From contig DF236983.1 in NCBI GenBank assembly GCA_000708835.1, positions 66,253 to 130,252 of the forward strand: 64,000 bases of DNA. The letters run 5' to 3'. The position numbers and the translations under genes are program-made. Shown here piece after piece: positions 25,801 to 37,521 of the stretch (the stretch's first letter is position 1; the number at the start of each line of letters is the position of its first letter). Below the pieces are notes generated by a model. It searched no databases. It was not told the origin of the DNA and worked only from the letters and a program-made list of their open reading frames with translations. This stretch comes from Klebsormidium nitens (lineage: Eukaryota; Streptophyta; Klebsormidiophyceae; Klebsormidiales; Klebsormidiaceae).

Positions 25801-28800
25801 GCAGTCACGTAACTTCTCTCCCTTACCACACCAAGACACCAAGGACGTCGCGCCTCGCAACCGATTCCTCGTAGATCGCCACGTGGCGCCCTGTCAGCGC
25901 TTCATTTCGCACATGGACAGACGTATCCAGATCTGCAACGTGGCGCTGTCACCGGTCCGTTTGCGGATTGGCAACTCACCAGAGGTAGATTCCGTTCCGG
26001 TTTGCGTGAGTGGTGGCTAGCATGTCCATGCCAGGACTGAGCGACAGCGCGGTAATTGGGACGTCCAGTTTCATTGCATCCAACAGTTGCGCCGCGACCA
26101 CGTCCCATACCCGGAGAGTGGCGTCCATTCCTGCGGACAGCAGCCACCTACGGAGAACGGAGCCCTTGAGCGTCGGAAATGGTGGCCTGAGCATTTGGAG
26201 ATCGCCCTCAACCGGTGTGCTTGTCCCAAAAACCAAGACCGACTACCGCTCATCAAATTCCTTAAAGATCTGTTGGCGTAAGTCTCTGCCTTCTCCCTAA
26301 CGAAGATGCGCCCATCGATAACCTGTTTTAACAACAGCTTCAAGGAAGACCGCCTGCCGTCACCCGTTCTGCTGACGTCACACGTTCTAGTGACGTCACC
26401 CGTTCTGCAGACGTGACCTCACCTGCCGTCCTCGCTGAAGCACATCCCCGTGATGCGATCCGCGTGGCCCGGAAACTTGCGCACCAGCCGGTGCGCCGCG
26501 GCGTCGTACACCCGGATCGTGAGGTCATCGGAGGCGGCGGCGATCAGGCCGTTCCCCCGGTGAAACGTTATTTGCACCAGGGGGGAGCCCACAGGCCATG
26601 ACGCAATCAGTTTTCGCGTCTTGAAGTTCCACACCTGGAGGGGAGTGGGTGGAGGGGGTTGACAAGCAGTTTCCCCAGGTGAAAGGTCATTCGCAGTAGG
26701 GGGAAAATAATCAGCTTCCGCATCATGTCAANNNNNNNNNNNNNNNNNNNNNNNNNNNNNNNNNNNNNNNNNNNNNNNNNNNNNNNNNNNNNNNNNNNNN
26801 NNNNNNNNNNNNNNNNNNNNNNNNNNNNNNNNNNNNNNNNNNNNNNNNNNNNNNNNNNNNNNNNNNNNNNNNNNNNNNNNNNNNNNNNNNNNNNNNNNNN
26901 NNNNNNNNNNNNNNNNNNNNNNNNNNNNNNNNNNNNNNNNNNNNNNNNNNNNNNNNNNNNNNNNNNNNNNNNNNNNNNNNNNNNNNNNNNNNNNNNNNNN
27001 NNNNNNNNNNNNNNNNNNNNNNNNNNNNNNNNNNNNNNNNNNNNNNNNNNNNNNNNNNNNNNNNNNNNNNNNNNNNNNNNNNNNNNNNNNNNNNNNNNNN
27101 NNNNNNNNNNNNNNNNNNNNNNNNNNNNNNNNNNNNNNNNNNNNNNNNNNNNNNNNNNNNNNNNNNNNNNNNNNNNNNNNNNNNNNNNNNNNNNNNNNNN
27201 NNNNNNNNNNNNNNNNNNNNNNNNNNNNNNNNNNNNNNNNNNNNNNNNNNNNNNNNNNNNNNNNNNNNNNNNNNNNNNNNNNNNNNNNNNNNNNNNNNNN
27301 NNNNNNNNNNNNNNNNNNNATAATCAGCTTCCGCATCATGTCAATCCACACCTGGAGCGGGGTGCGTTTGAGGGAGTTGACAACCACGCCGCCTGGTCTC
27401 TTTTGAGCAATCGAAGGAGATAGATAATAGGTCATTGAGATACAGCGGAAAAGCAAGCCACTGGCATCCAGTGGGAGCGAACTTCACCCTTCTGTGACTA
27501 CCGAACCCCGACCAGAGTAAGATCTGCTGCTGAGTCAAACTTCTTTACAGCGCAAAACTCCCGGCAAAAAGGGCTAAATAGCCAAAGAGGGGACCTAAGA
27601 AGTAAAATCAGGGGGTACCTTTATCCGGCCGTCGTACCCCCCGCTGACAAGAATCTTATTGCTCCCGTCGCACTCTACCCCGACCACCGCCCCCTCGTGC
27701 GCCGGGCTGAACTGCGCCTTCTTCTCGCTGTACCCCCCCCGGTGAATCCCTGACTGCAGATTAAACCGGTCGATCCGCCCGTTCGCTGTGCCGATCACCG
27801 CAAAGTTTCCGCACGCGCTGATGGATGCCGCCTGGGAAAGAAGGAAGGATGAGGGGCTTCAGACTGGAGCTGGAGCGCAGCTGAGAAGGGCGCCGGGCAG
27901 AATGCTTTTTCCGGTATTCTGCGGGTGCGTACGAACGCTGCGCAAGACTGGTTGGAGGTGCTGGGGGGGTGAACGCAGTGCAAGAGCAAATCAGCCAAAA
28001 CAAGAGCGATACTTTCAAGCACCGGCGATCTCAACCCATTGTTGCAATTTTTCTCAAGAATTAACTGACAACCCTACGGATGATTCTCCACAAACGCGTC
28101 TACCGCCCTCCAAACAGGTCCTGACGGGCCCGTTTTGGCGTCAAGCGCTTCCATGGAGGAAACGCCATTACAGCTGTTTGTATCAAACGTGCCACCGGAG
28201 CCCCGACGTTTCAGTGCGGTTCTCCATCGTGAATTTCAAGTTCGGTTCCCAATCTTGGACGGGGGTACCCCCTGGAAAGGCATTCAAGAGTCGTAACCGG
28301 CCCGTGATTCTCACTGAGGCCGTTTCTGAACTTCTGACTAGCCCGGGAACTCTTGCGAAGCTCCCGGCTAATTACCCTCTTTGAATGGACATGCTAGGGG
28401 TGTGCAAGTATCGAAGATCAGGAACCGAAGTCGAAACTCAGAAAAGGAGAACCGCAAAACTCGTGTTGGAGCTCCGGCGGCAAGTTTGACGCAAAGAGCT
28501 GTAACAGAGAGTCTGCTCCACGAGAACGGGCGCTCCACCAAGACCAATATGTGAACGTCCAACACCACACGTTGCTTCCACGCACGCTTCCAATCAAACC
28601 CACGCTCCTCCGCACAACGAAGTTCAAGGATCTACTGTGGGTGAAAGCCGGGCTTTCAAGGTAAACGGGCCTCTTATTATTATGGGCTTCTTATTCCAGG
28701 CGGCTTTCAAGGTAAACGTATCGTCTGACATCCAAGGCGCCCAATGTCTTCGAAAGACCATGATCACCTCGCACGATCCCAAAAAGAGAGGGAAGACAGA

Positions 28801-31800
28801 TAATCGAGTGTCCCTTCGATATTGATGCATCTGGTCTTAAGTAAGAGAAAAGCGGGGTAACTAGACGTGTCCTCACCCTGACTGGCGACGGCGTCCCCCC
28901 CGGCGCCCGCAGCACGTGCTCCCCGATCACGTAGTTCTGGAGGCGCCACGTGTAAGCCTGCGGGTCGCCCTCGTGGCACGTGACCACGTTGCACCAGTCG
29001 CGCGCACGCACCTCCGACACCGCGAAACCCGTCACTCGCGCCAACTTCAGTTCTTCTTCCCGCAGCTTTAATCGTTTCGCGCGCTTGGCCAGGTGGCCTT
29101 GGGACAGCTCGCGGCTCTGTTGGTCCTAAAAAGAGGAATACAACAACAATGGTGTGCGTTAGTAGACGAAGGTCTGTACCGGTTGACAGCCGAAGAAGCA
29201 TCGGAAAAGTGTTGGCTGTCGTCCTTAGAAGTTCGACTCACGGAAAAAGCGACCGGGAAAAGTTTTTCAAAAGGAAAGCAAAGCGGTGCGGGATTCAACA
29301 GGTTCTGAATTATTGTGAAAGAACGACCAGCAAAGCACGAAGACGAGCTGCGGAGGGACTCAGGCATCCGGACAGGCTGCGCTCAATGGGGCTCTTGCTC
29401 GAGATAGAAAATGGAAGCTGAGAAGGAGACGTTGCAGCGGGTTTCAAGATCGTAGAAAGAAACCCTGCACACTCGATTAACGACGGGACAGAGAACCATG
29501 AAATGAAAGCGGATAACCGGACTACGACAAGCGGACCTCAACATTTATGTTTGCCTAGAACGCAAACGTTCGACTTAGCTCGCCCTTCTGCCCGTGACGA
29601 AGTACGCTGCACCCGTACCTGGATAGTCGAGAAGAGCCGGAACGCCCGGTCGTTCCCCGCCGACAGAATATGCCTGCCCGAAGCGTAATACTGAATGGCG
29701 CACGGGGGCGCGCTGTGCCCCGACCGAAACCTCAGCAATCTCGCCGCCCCGTCCTCCTGGTCAAAGATCCACATCTTGAGCGAGTTGTCCGCCCCCGCTG
29801 ACATCAGCACGGGCTCGCTCGGGAAGAAGTAGAGCGCAGTCACGGGCCCATCGTGTGCGTCCTTGATGACCGTGCTCAGCTGCTTCTTTTCAAGGTCCCA
29901 AACCGTTACCATACCGTTCCCGTTCCCGGCGGCCAGCAGCGGCCGGCCGTCGGTGCGAAAGGAGAGGGCGTTTACGGGGCCGCCGAAGGTGTGGGTTAGC
30001 GTCATAACCGTCTCGTTAAACTTGAGGTTATGGACGATAACTCGACCATCGGCGAGGCCGACGCCGACGACGTCGAGTGCAGGTGAGGGAACGGCGCAGC
30101 GCACGGGCGATTTCCAGCCGTCGAACTGGAAGACCATCTGACGGCTAGAAATGTTCCAAAGCTGGAGGCGGCCGTCTTCGCTGCCAATGAGGACCTGTAG
30201 GGGGAAGAATTTGCGGAAGTGTAAATCAAATGAGCGCTTATCACCGCAAGCTATTTTGAAACAAAGAAGGGAAGGGAGGAGGAGTTCGTTAGACGTTCAA
30301 AGTTTCACTGAACAAGGATATTGATCAAATCAGCAACAATCTCTAAAGTATGTGGAGATTGGATAGCGAGAATGAGCACCTGCAGAGGGTGGAGTTATCA
30401 CACACCGTTTGCAGCACGTCTACGTGAGTCCCTAACCAATACACTCTGGTGGACGCAGGCGCCCGCCCCACCAGGACCAGTTCGGAACGAACTGAATTGC
30501 ACGCTTCGAAGAACCAGGGGAAAACGCCCAGGGGGAAACACATCTACCAGCACGATTCATATCGTCCTTCATGAAATAATAACCACCAAGGACTAGCACA
30601 GATTGCAGGGCGCAGTCCAACACAGACGCGAGGGCAGCTGCATCAAAGAATGAGCTCTACGCCGGGAGCAAAGGCAGATGGTCTGTACCAGATTAGCGCA
30701 ACCCCCGCAGCACTTCATGCTGCAACATCCGATGGCCCTCGTATTCATTCAAGTGGCATGAATTCAAGATCAAAGGTAGACTGAGCCTAAAGTGTGTGCT
30801 TGTGTCTGTTTACCTTGTTCAAGTATGTGTCGGGATGCATGATCGTTGTTGGCTGGAAACCGTCCTCTAGTTCGATTTCGGCCTCCGGCTCCGTCACGTC
30901 GGGCCTCCCGAGGGGCCATAAGAGCAGCTTGCGGTCATCGCCTATGCTCAAGAGGTGGCTGCCCAGAACCAGGAGCTGGACGATCTTGCCGGTGTGCCCC
31001 TCCCAGGTTGCCACCTGCCAAAGCCACAAACAGTCACTGTCTACGCAAAGATGGGGCATTGTAAAGGAGCAGACAATTACAAGTACAGAATTCAAATTTC
31101 TAAAGTCCCAGAGGTGGCCTATCTAAACTGAACCGGTGTTGACACAACTCTCTGCTCGATGATTGTCCTTTGGTACTCCACATTCCAGAATACGGCCCCG
31201 CTGCCCAGCCCATGAACGACGTACTTCAGAATGGGTGTCACAGAGCTCGAGAAAACCACCTGCCTGATCGCAGTACAAAAAGTCGAATGCCTTCTGGAAG
31301 ATGAGAGAGGATTCTGCATCCCGACATATAACAGGATTGACCCGTGGCCGGGTCATTCAGCCAGCAAGAGTACCCAATCGTTGCATCTTGAAATGCCTTC
31401 GAAAGATTAAACTGGACGGAGTAAAGCTCAGGCAAAAGCACCACCATCTCATTGTCGAGCAATTCGGTCAAAAACCTGTGTTTGCAATCTTTAAAGGTGC
31501 CACTTTCCTTAACAATTGGCTTTGGTCAGAGCTTGTAGGTGCGTGCGCCGAGAGCGCTGCAACCGTTGAAGGGCGGCAGGGAGTGCTTAACATGTGGGCA
31601 AAGTGAGAACCTCTAGATGATGGGAGATGTAAGTTCCACGACAAATGGGGTATACGAAAACCCTAGATAAACTGCCCCCAAAACCATAAAACTTAAAAAC
31701 TCTACAAAGTGTCGCTTGCTTTCAATTTACAAGCGATGGCGGTGGTGGTGGTCGAAGACAGCGAGGAAGGAGCAATCAGCAGAAGCAAGAAGAAGCCCAT

Positions 31801-32289
31801 TGTAAGACAGAATGAGCATGTTCTCTCACTGGATCAAGCTACATACTGAATCCACAAGTGAATGGTGGTAAAGGTGGCCAAACAATGGGCGAGCTATCTG
31901 AGCGTTTCAGAGCACCAAAACAATCTTATCTGAACAGAAACCCAAACCAACCCCAGATGGCGCTAGTCACCAGAAAAGCACCACCAATCTACAAGAATGT
32001 CCCAGAAAGTTGCTGACTGACACAGTAATCGCACCTGATGTGCCCGATTAAAGACGCCAATTTTGCGCCCATACGCCGCAAAAGTGACGTCCCTGCGAGA
32101 GGCGAGCGCCCTGATATTTTTCTCCAAGGGGGGGCCTACGAATGTCAACTGCAGCTTTCCGCACTTGTATATCTGCCAGGCCTTCCCAATGCTGACTGTC
32201 ACGTAGACATCTTGCCCACGCTTTTGGACGCTGAATGGCGTCGACTCCGTAATGTACCCGAGGGCGCGGTATGGCTGGAAGATCGGCAT
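22849..32289 (-). CDS. UTP21: UTP21/WDR36, U3 snoRNP (small-subunit processome) WD40 protein
   Basis: Nucleolar scaffold of the SSU processome, needed for 18S rRNA maturation. Twelve exons in transcript order: 32289-32035, 31014-30814, 30194-29619, 29125-28877, 27831-27619, 26634-26423, 26147-25980, 25603-25383, 24976-24846, 24471-24234, 23656-23445, 22998-22849, all in phase, 941 residues (human WDR36 is about 950). It opens with MPIFQPYRALGYI, matching the family FVPYRALG block. Two WD40 propellers follow, with units such as VTCHEGDPQAYTW and GHADRITGMCFSEDGRWLLS. The linker has NKPIEPPKKPEKAPFFLPT and the C-terminal Utp21 domain has SAVDSELRAM and LDFIAHELAAKRNFELIQALL. The intron after exon 9 uses a GC donor (AAG/GCAAGT). 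The intron between exons 5 and 6 holds an N-gap and a degenerate exon copy. Strong assignment. Confidence 0.95.
26345..26412. repeat. Intronic short tandem repeat containing TGACGTCA
   Basis: Three imperfect units of about 20 bp of the type CCGTTCTGCTGACGTCA follow the donor of UTP21 exon 6 on the minus strand. Two contain the perfect palindrome TGACGTCA. Confidence 0.7.
26668..27380 (-). repeat. Degenerate copy of UTP21 exon 6 edge, interrupted by N-gap
   Basis: On the plus strand, TTCCCCAGGTGAAAGGTCATT near 26671 resembles TTCCCCCGGTGAAACGTTATT of the real exon near 26552. After the gap, the sequence at 27320-27360 resembles the exon start (26634) plus its acceptor: on the minus strand the copy reads CTCCAG/GTGTGGATTGAC where the real site is CTCCAG/GTGTGGAACTTC. 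Placed end to end, the two flanks align to a single exon copy offset by about 119 bp. Confidence 0.75.
26732..27319. other. Assembly gap (588 N)
   Basis: A run of N lies inside the intron between UTP21 exons 5 and 6. The 25 bases before it (26707-26731) and after it (27320-27344) are identical, ATAATCAGCTTCCGC... to ...GTCAA. This is the pattern expected from two contig ends that overlap but were not merged. Confidence 0.95.
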
Positions 32290-33294
32290 GGTGGCGCAGC
32301 CAAACCGTGATGAATAACTTCTTTCCAAAATTACTCCATGCGGTCTCCACAATTCAAGCAGAGCTCAGCTTGAGCCTTGAGCCTTTCAAGTTTCACTATT
32401 GATCAGTAGAACTGGCATTTGCAGCCCGCAGGCTCACCTAGCGCCCCTTCTCGCTTGCCGAGCTGCAGCCGCCACAAGAAAGCGCAGCGCTTTTCTGTCA
32501 GTGTGGGCGCTGGCGGCCAACTGAGCAGCTACCTACTAGTACTACTACAGTGCTAGATATCGAGTACCGTATATCCTGACCCCGCTCTAGATAGATACTG
32601 GGCTTATCCAAAGGAGCTCCCATAAGCTATTGACTCAGACGCTGATCTACTGGTAGCGGTACCAACCATACGGGGTTCGAGGGGTGCGATGGCTGCGTAC
32701 CGGGAACCTTATGGGGTCAATTATCAAGCACTTATGCGGGATACGGTATGTGAAACAGTCAGCTGCATTCACCTGGCACTGGCAGGTTCTGCTTCTGCCG
32801 TAGGTCGGTTGGCTTCTCTCTGTGTCTCTGCAGCGCTGTATCATCAGTGGTGCATCAGTGTATGGTTGCATTTGTGGCTTTCTTGCTGCCAATTACGTAG
32901 GACACCATCGCTGGCACTGGCAGGGGTCTGCCCTTTCTAGCGAACCGGTCTACTAATGTCAGTGAAAGGCAGAAGCTGTTGAAGGCTGAGGGAGCCCAAG
33001 AAGTCAAATGCAGTGCGCCGAAATTTTGCTTTTTGGACAATCGTATGTAGAGGAACTCAGGTGGCCAATTTCAGGAAGTTCCAATCTCCTTGCAGAAGGT
33101 TGCTCACTTCCTTGGAGGTGCAGGAAAAAACGTGGCAGTGTCCAGTTGAAAGGCAGCTGATTAAGAGTTGCTTAAGACTCCTTATCCAAAATTCACATCA
33201 GATCCACTTCTCTTCCTGAGCCCTTCCTTACCCGTCAGCTGCTCATCCTTGATTCACTATCAGAAGACCTTTGTAGTGGCGCCTGTCCCGTGTA
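32290..33294. promoter_or_regulatory. Shared divergent promoter region, UTP21 / arogenate dehydrogenase
   Basis: One kilobase separates the start codons of two divergently read genes, so both promoters and 5' UTRs should lie here. Near 32530-32600 it is rich in TAGTAC/TAGATA-like short words. I could not place a TATA box or transcription start with confidence. Confidence 0.5.
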
Positions 33295-36200
33295 ATGGAG
33301 GCGCAAGTCAGACTGAACGGTTGCGGCATTCCGTCTGTTTCAAGACAGACTCCCAAGGCACAGCATTCACCTTCCTTTAGCTGCCACCAAGCTGTTCCGA
33401 GGCTTCCACGATCTCAAAGATGGAGATCTTTCCACAATGCTTCTGCTGTTGAGTTGCACCGCTGCTGGCGCTGCCAAATGAGCACCTCCCAAAAGATCTC
33501 ATCAAGCTCTTCATTGGGCAACCCATCCGTCTTTAGTCCTTCCAATAACCAGAGGCAGTTGCCCAGAAAAGGTGGCCTGATTCGGGCGCTCGATGCGGCG
33601 ATGCCGTTTGACTATGAGTCAAAGAAGCAACGAGAGCTGAGGGAGAAGAGCAAGCTGCTGATTGGGGTGGTCGGCTTTGGAAACTTTGGGCAGTTCATAG
33701 CGAAGCGCATGATCCAGCACGGCCATACGGTGCTGGGATACAGTAGGGGCGACTACTCCAAGGTTGCTGAGGACATGGGGGCGCGCTACTTTAGGTGAGG
33801 GGGTGGTCTGCAATTCTCCTCGTATACCAAAAAGCAATGTGCATCCCCATTATTCACACTAGATTGGGTCCTTCTACTTATCTTGACCTTCTCCCTGTAC
33901 ATGGACAAAGCACAGAATGACCGTCCCATATATGCCCCTCTTTAGCACTGTCTGCTCCTCCAGTCCCAAACCCACATTCAAAAGCCCCTGGAATTTTCTT
34001 CCCTTTTCCCCCTAAGAGGCCACTCTAACGCGCTGCTTCTCAATCCCACATTCTCACCCGCCTGGTCTCCAGGGATATTGATGACTTCTGCGAGGAGCAC
34101 CCTGACGTCGTCATCATCTGCACGAGCATCCTCTCCACCGAGCGCGTGCTGCGTGCCGTCCCCTTCCAACGGCTCCGGCGGAGTACCCTCTTTGTCGACA
34201 TGCTGTCCGTTAAGGAGTTCCCCAAGGCCCTCTTCCAACAGGTGGTGCACCGGCTGTGCTCCTTATTATTCTCGCTACTCATCCAGATGAAGCGCAACTG
34301 AGCAGTTGCACAAACTTCCGTTTTCTGGCCAGGTTTCTTATGAATCAGAGGGAGCTGCCATGACCCCCGGTCCGTGAACATTCTCTCCCTTCGGTATAAC
34401 TCAGCAGTGGCCTTCGATTGCGTACCCTAGCTCTTGGCGTGTGGTCAAACTGTGAGTAGTTTTCCCCATAATCATCCCCTCCCTTCTAATCTACAGGTGC
34501 TCTTGACGCAGACAGCTCTTCTCAAACATAAGCAGCCTCGGCTTTTACTCCTGGTGACATTTGCCCCCTCATTTATATAGCATACAAGAAACTCAGTGGC
34601 AGGACCCATAGTTTGCCATAAGGCACCCGGTTCTCTCTGTGCCAACCCCGGCCCTGATCTTAACCACTGAGACACATATCTCTTGCTTCTCTAGCTGCTT
34701 CCCAAGGACTTCGACCTACTGTGTACGCACCCCATGTTCGGACCAGAGAGCGGGAAAGGCGCCTGGACGGGGCTCCCATTCGTGTACGACAAGGTCCGCG
34801 TCGGCAAAAATCATGCGCGTCAGGACCGCTGCGAGCGCTTCCTCAAGGTCTTCGAGCAAGAGGTACGTTCATGATGTTTGCCTCCTGGTCCCCTTCTTCC
34901 CCGTCTTTTCTCTTCGTCTCCTTCAGGCTCCCTGATTCAAGCAAGACAGCCTAGAGCCTTCACGGCACGGTTCAGCACACTGCTTTTTGAGGCTGCACGA
35001 AGATGTTTGCGAAAGGTAATACGCTTTTGGATCATCGGCGCTTCCTTGAAGGGCTTGTAGAGCAGGCACGTCTGACGCTTGTGGAAGAGGTTGATTCCCT
35101 TGCAATCATTTGCTTGGTCCACGAACTTAATTGATCGAGGTTACTTGTCGCTTGAAAGGACGAGTTCAAAACTGAGCATGCTGATACTTTTTACACTGTT
35201 GATCCAATGTAGTGTCCTGACTCTAACCGTCCTGACTCTAACCGGTCAACATTCAGCGGGAGGGATGTGTGATACTGAAATTCCGAAACATCGTTTGGGT
35301 TGCAAGTCGAACCTCTCCAAAGTCGCTCTATTGCAATACGGTCTTGCACGCCATCGTTGTCTGCCATTTGTCTGCCGGCATGACGATCAGCCCGTTCGAT
35401 CACCGGAAGCCTCAGTGAACAAGCAGAAATAATATCCCGTTTCCAGGGGTGCCGCATGGTGGAGATGACATGTGAGGAGCACGACAAGTACGCGGCCAGC
35501 AGCCAGTTCATCACGCACACCGTAGGGCGGGTGCTGGGCCAGCTGGCACTGGAGTCGACGCCGATCAACACCAAGGGATACGAGACGCTGCTCTCGCTGG
35601 TGAGGCAACAATCTGTGGTGTCAAGACGTCAAGGTCGGGGTTTGAAGCGGTGGATGCCGTGTATATCTCGTTTGGAAGAGCGCAACCGGTTCGGTCCAAG
35701 CGCATCATCTCAGGCCGTTGAAAGGCCGCTGTGAGCTTTTGTCAGCGTTGGATGATATGAGAGACTTTAACCGCGACCGGAGTCCATGGCAAGATGGCTT
35801 GATACAGAACGTGTCCGGGCGCTGCCAGATAAGGTTAGGACTGGATTGAGCGGGAAGGCGAACACTGAAACGTGTATGCGACAACCGTGATCACTACAAG
35901 GGCTTGAGAAATCAATCAAAGCAGGAGAGCAACCGCCATTACGGACTTAAAACCTGCGCTTCTGACACCTCACCTGAGATGCATGCAGGTGGACAACACG
36001 TGCAAGGACAGCTTTGACCTGTACTACGGACTGTTCATGTACAACATCAACGCCACGGAAGAAGTGAGCCGCCTTGCCAATCGGTCAAAAGCACATCAAG
36101 GATGAGGGCTGCTTTGCTGCTCCTTTGGCAAACGCTGAAGAAGTTTCCCAATGAGGGGACCTCGGAGCTTGTATTGTCCAGATTGCACAGAGGCGACTGT

Positions 36201-36670
36201 GGTTAGAACAATCTCATTGCCAATCGTGTTTCTCCAATTGAGTTCTGGTCAAAGCTGCAATACTTCGCTAAGTGAGCGCAGTTCTTGGCAATTGCACCAA
36301 GCTTTCATAGGATCTCTCTTACGGTGCGCTTAACTAATTCACAAGATTGTCATCAAGGGGATTCCCATCCAAAGGCTCTCCTCTTTCTCTTCAGCTTGAA
36401 CGGTTGGAACGGTCGTTCGACGCTGTCAAGAAGCAGCTCTTCGACCAGCTTCACGATATCCTGCGGACCCAGCTCTTTCAGAGCACACCGGCCAAGCGGG
36501 CGCCTCAAGAGCTCCCCCAAATTGCATCCACGCCGCGACCCCTGCTGTTGCCGGCTACGAGCTCAAACGGAGGTGCTTCTAATGGCGTGTCATCGAACGG
36601 AAGTGCCTCAAATGGCGCGGCGGGGCCTCATTTATCGAAAGAGGACGGGGTAGTCAAAGTTTCTGAATAG
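33295..36670 (+). CDS. TYRA: Arogenate dehydrogenase (TyrA family), probably plastid-targeted
   Basis: NADP-dependent oxidative decarboxylation of arogenate to tyrosine, the last step of plant tyrosine synthesis. Exons 33295-33794, 34073-34241, 34695-34862, 35447-35599, 35989-36063 and 36395-36670 join in phase to 446 residues. The first roughly 100 residues are Ser/Arg/Gln-rich with few acidic residues, like a chloroplast transit peptide. The Rossmann motif GFGNFGQF follows near residue 127. Later family blocks are DDFCEEHPDVVIICTSILST, LFVDMLSVKEFPK, THPMFGPESG and CEEHDKYAASSQFITHTVGR. The C-terminal tail has Asn/Gly/Ser-rich repeats (SSNG-like) and no ACT domain. Plant-type arogenate specificity is inferred from family and lineage; prephenate use cannot be excluded from sequence. 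Confidence 0.9.
35214..35244 (+). repeat. 15-bp tandem repeat in arogenate dehydrogenase intron
   Basis: GTCCTGACTCTAACC occurs twice in direct succession in the third intron. Confidence 0.85.
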
Positions 36671-37521
36671 GAATTGCTTCTAAGAAAAGCAGGGGTCTGA
36701 TTGCAAGAACCTTCTAGAAGGTGTTGGCGCAGTAGTCTCGTGCCAGTTTTTGAAGAAGGTCGTGTCTGCATCTTGACACACCCTGTCCGTTGCTTTGCGG
36801 GTCAAAGCATTCCGACGTCTTCAATGGTTTCCGTGTTGGGCTTATCCACATTGTCTATGCCTCTTGATGTGAAACATCTTGCGTCCAATGGTTGCTTGAA
36901 GAATCTGATTTGACACAATGCTGATGGCAGATATTACGATACACCTTTATACACCTTTGATCCTTCGGAGAAAACTCATGTGACACCGCCGATCCATCGG
37001 GTCGACTCCCGCCATTTATGAGTGGCGACGTGAAACCGCCCATGATGATCCCGACTTCTGCACTTTAAATGCTAACACTTCGACGATCCAATAAATGCAT
37101 GCCGTGTACCGCGACCAAGGCCCTAGCTGGATTAACTTTGATATTCCATGAATCAAGCTACTAGCTGTGTAAAAAAGCTGGCACGCATACTATGATCATT
37201 GGTAGTACAAATTCAATCAACAGGAGGAGCTACGCCGCTGGGTGATAGAACGGATGCAATTTGCAGTGGCAGCAAAGGTGCGCCCGCATGCTCGCGAGCA
37301 CTTGCAAATCTCGATTCTTGGATTCTCAGCCACGTGCCTCCGTCTAAAGCTTGCTATTGGTTAGCTTCAGTGGGACCGAATCTCTCGTCTCCTTGTCAGT
37401 CCCGCTCTAGTTCAGAAAGCACTGTTACGTACAGGGGGGATCTAGCATTTCAGCCTGAGGAGTCAGCCTTCACTGTCAGGGCCAGGGATCTCAAATTCAA
37501 TGCCATGAAGGGCGCTGATCA
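36671..37521. other. Intergenic, tandem
   Basis: This should hold the 3' UTR of arogenate dehydrogenase and the promoter of PEPC. No coding potential was recognised. The last 100 bases stay open in several frames, so an upstream 5' UTR exon of PEPC is possible. Confidence 0.5.

Noticed and set aside
28651-28720. Repeated GGCTTTCAAGGTAAACG, 51 bp apart, in a UTP21 intron, resembling a micro-exon
   Set aside because: Flanking exons join in phase without it and no family residues are missing.
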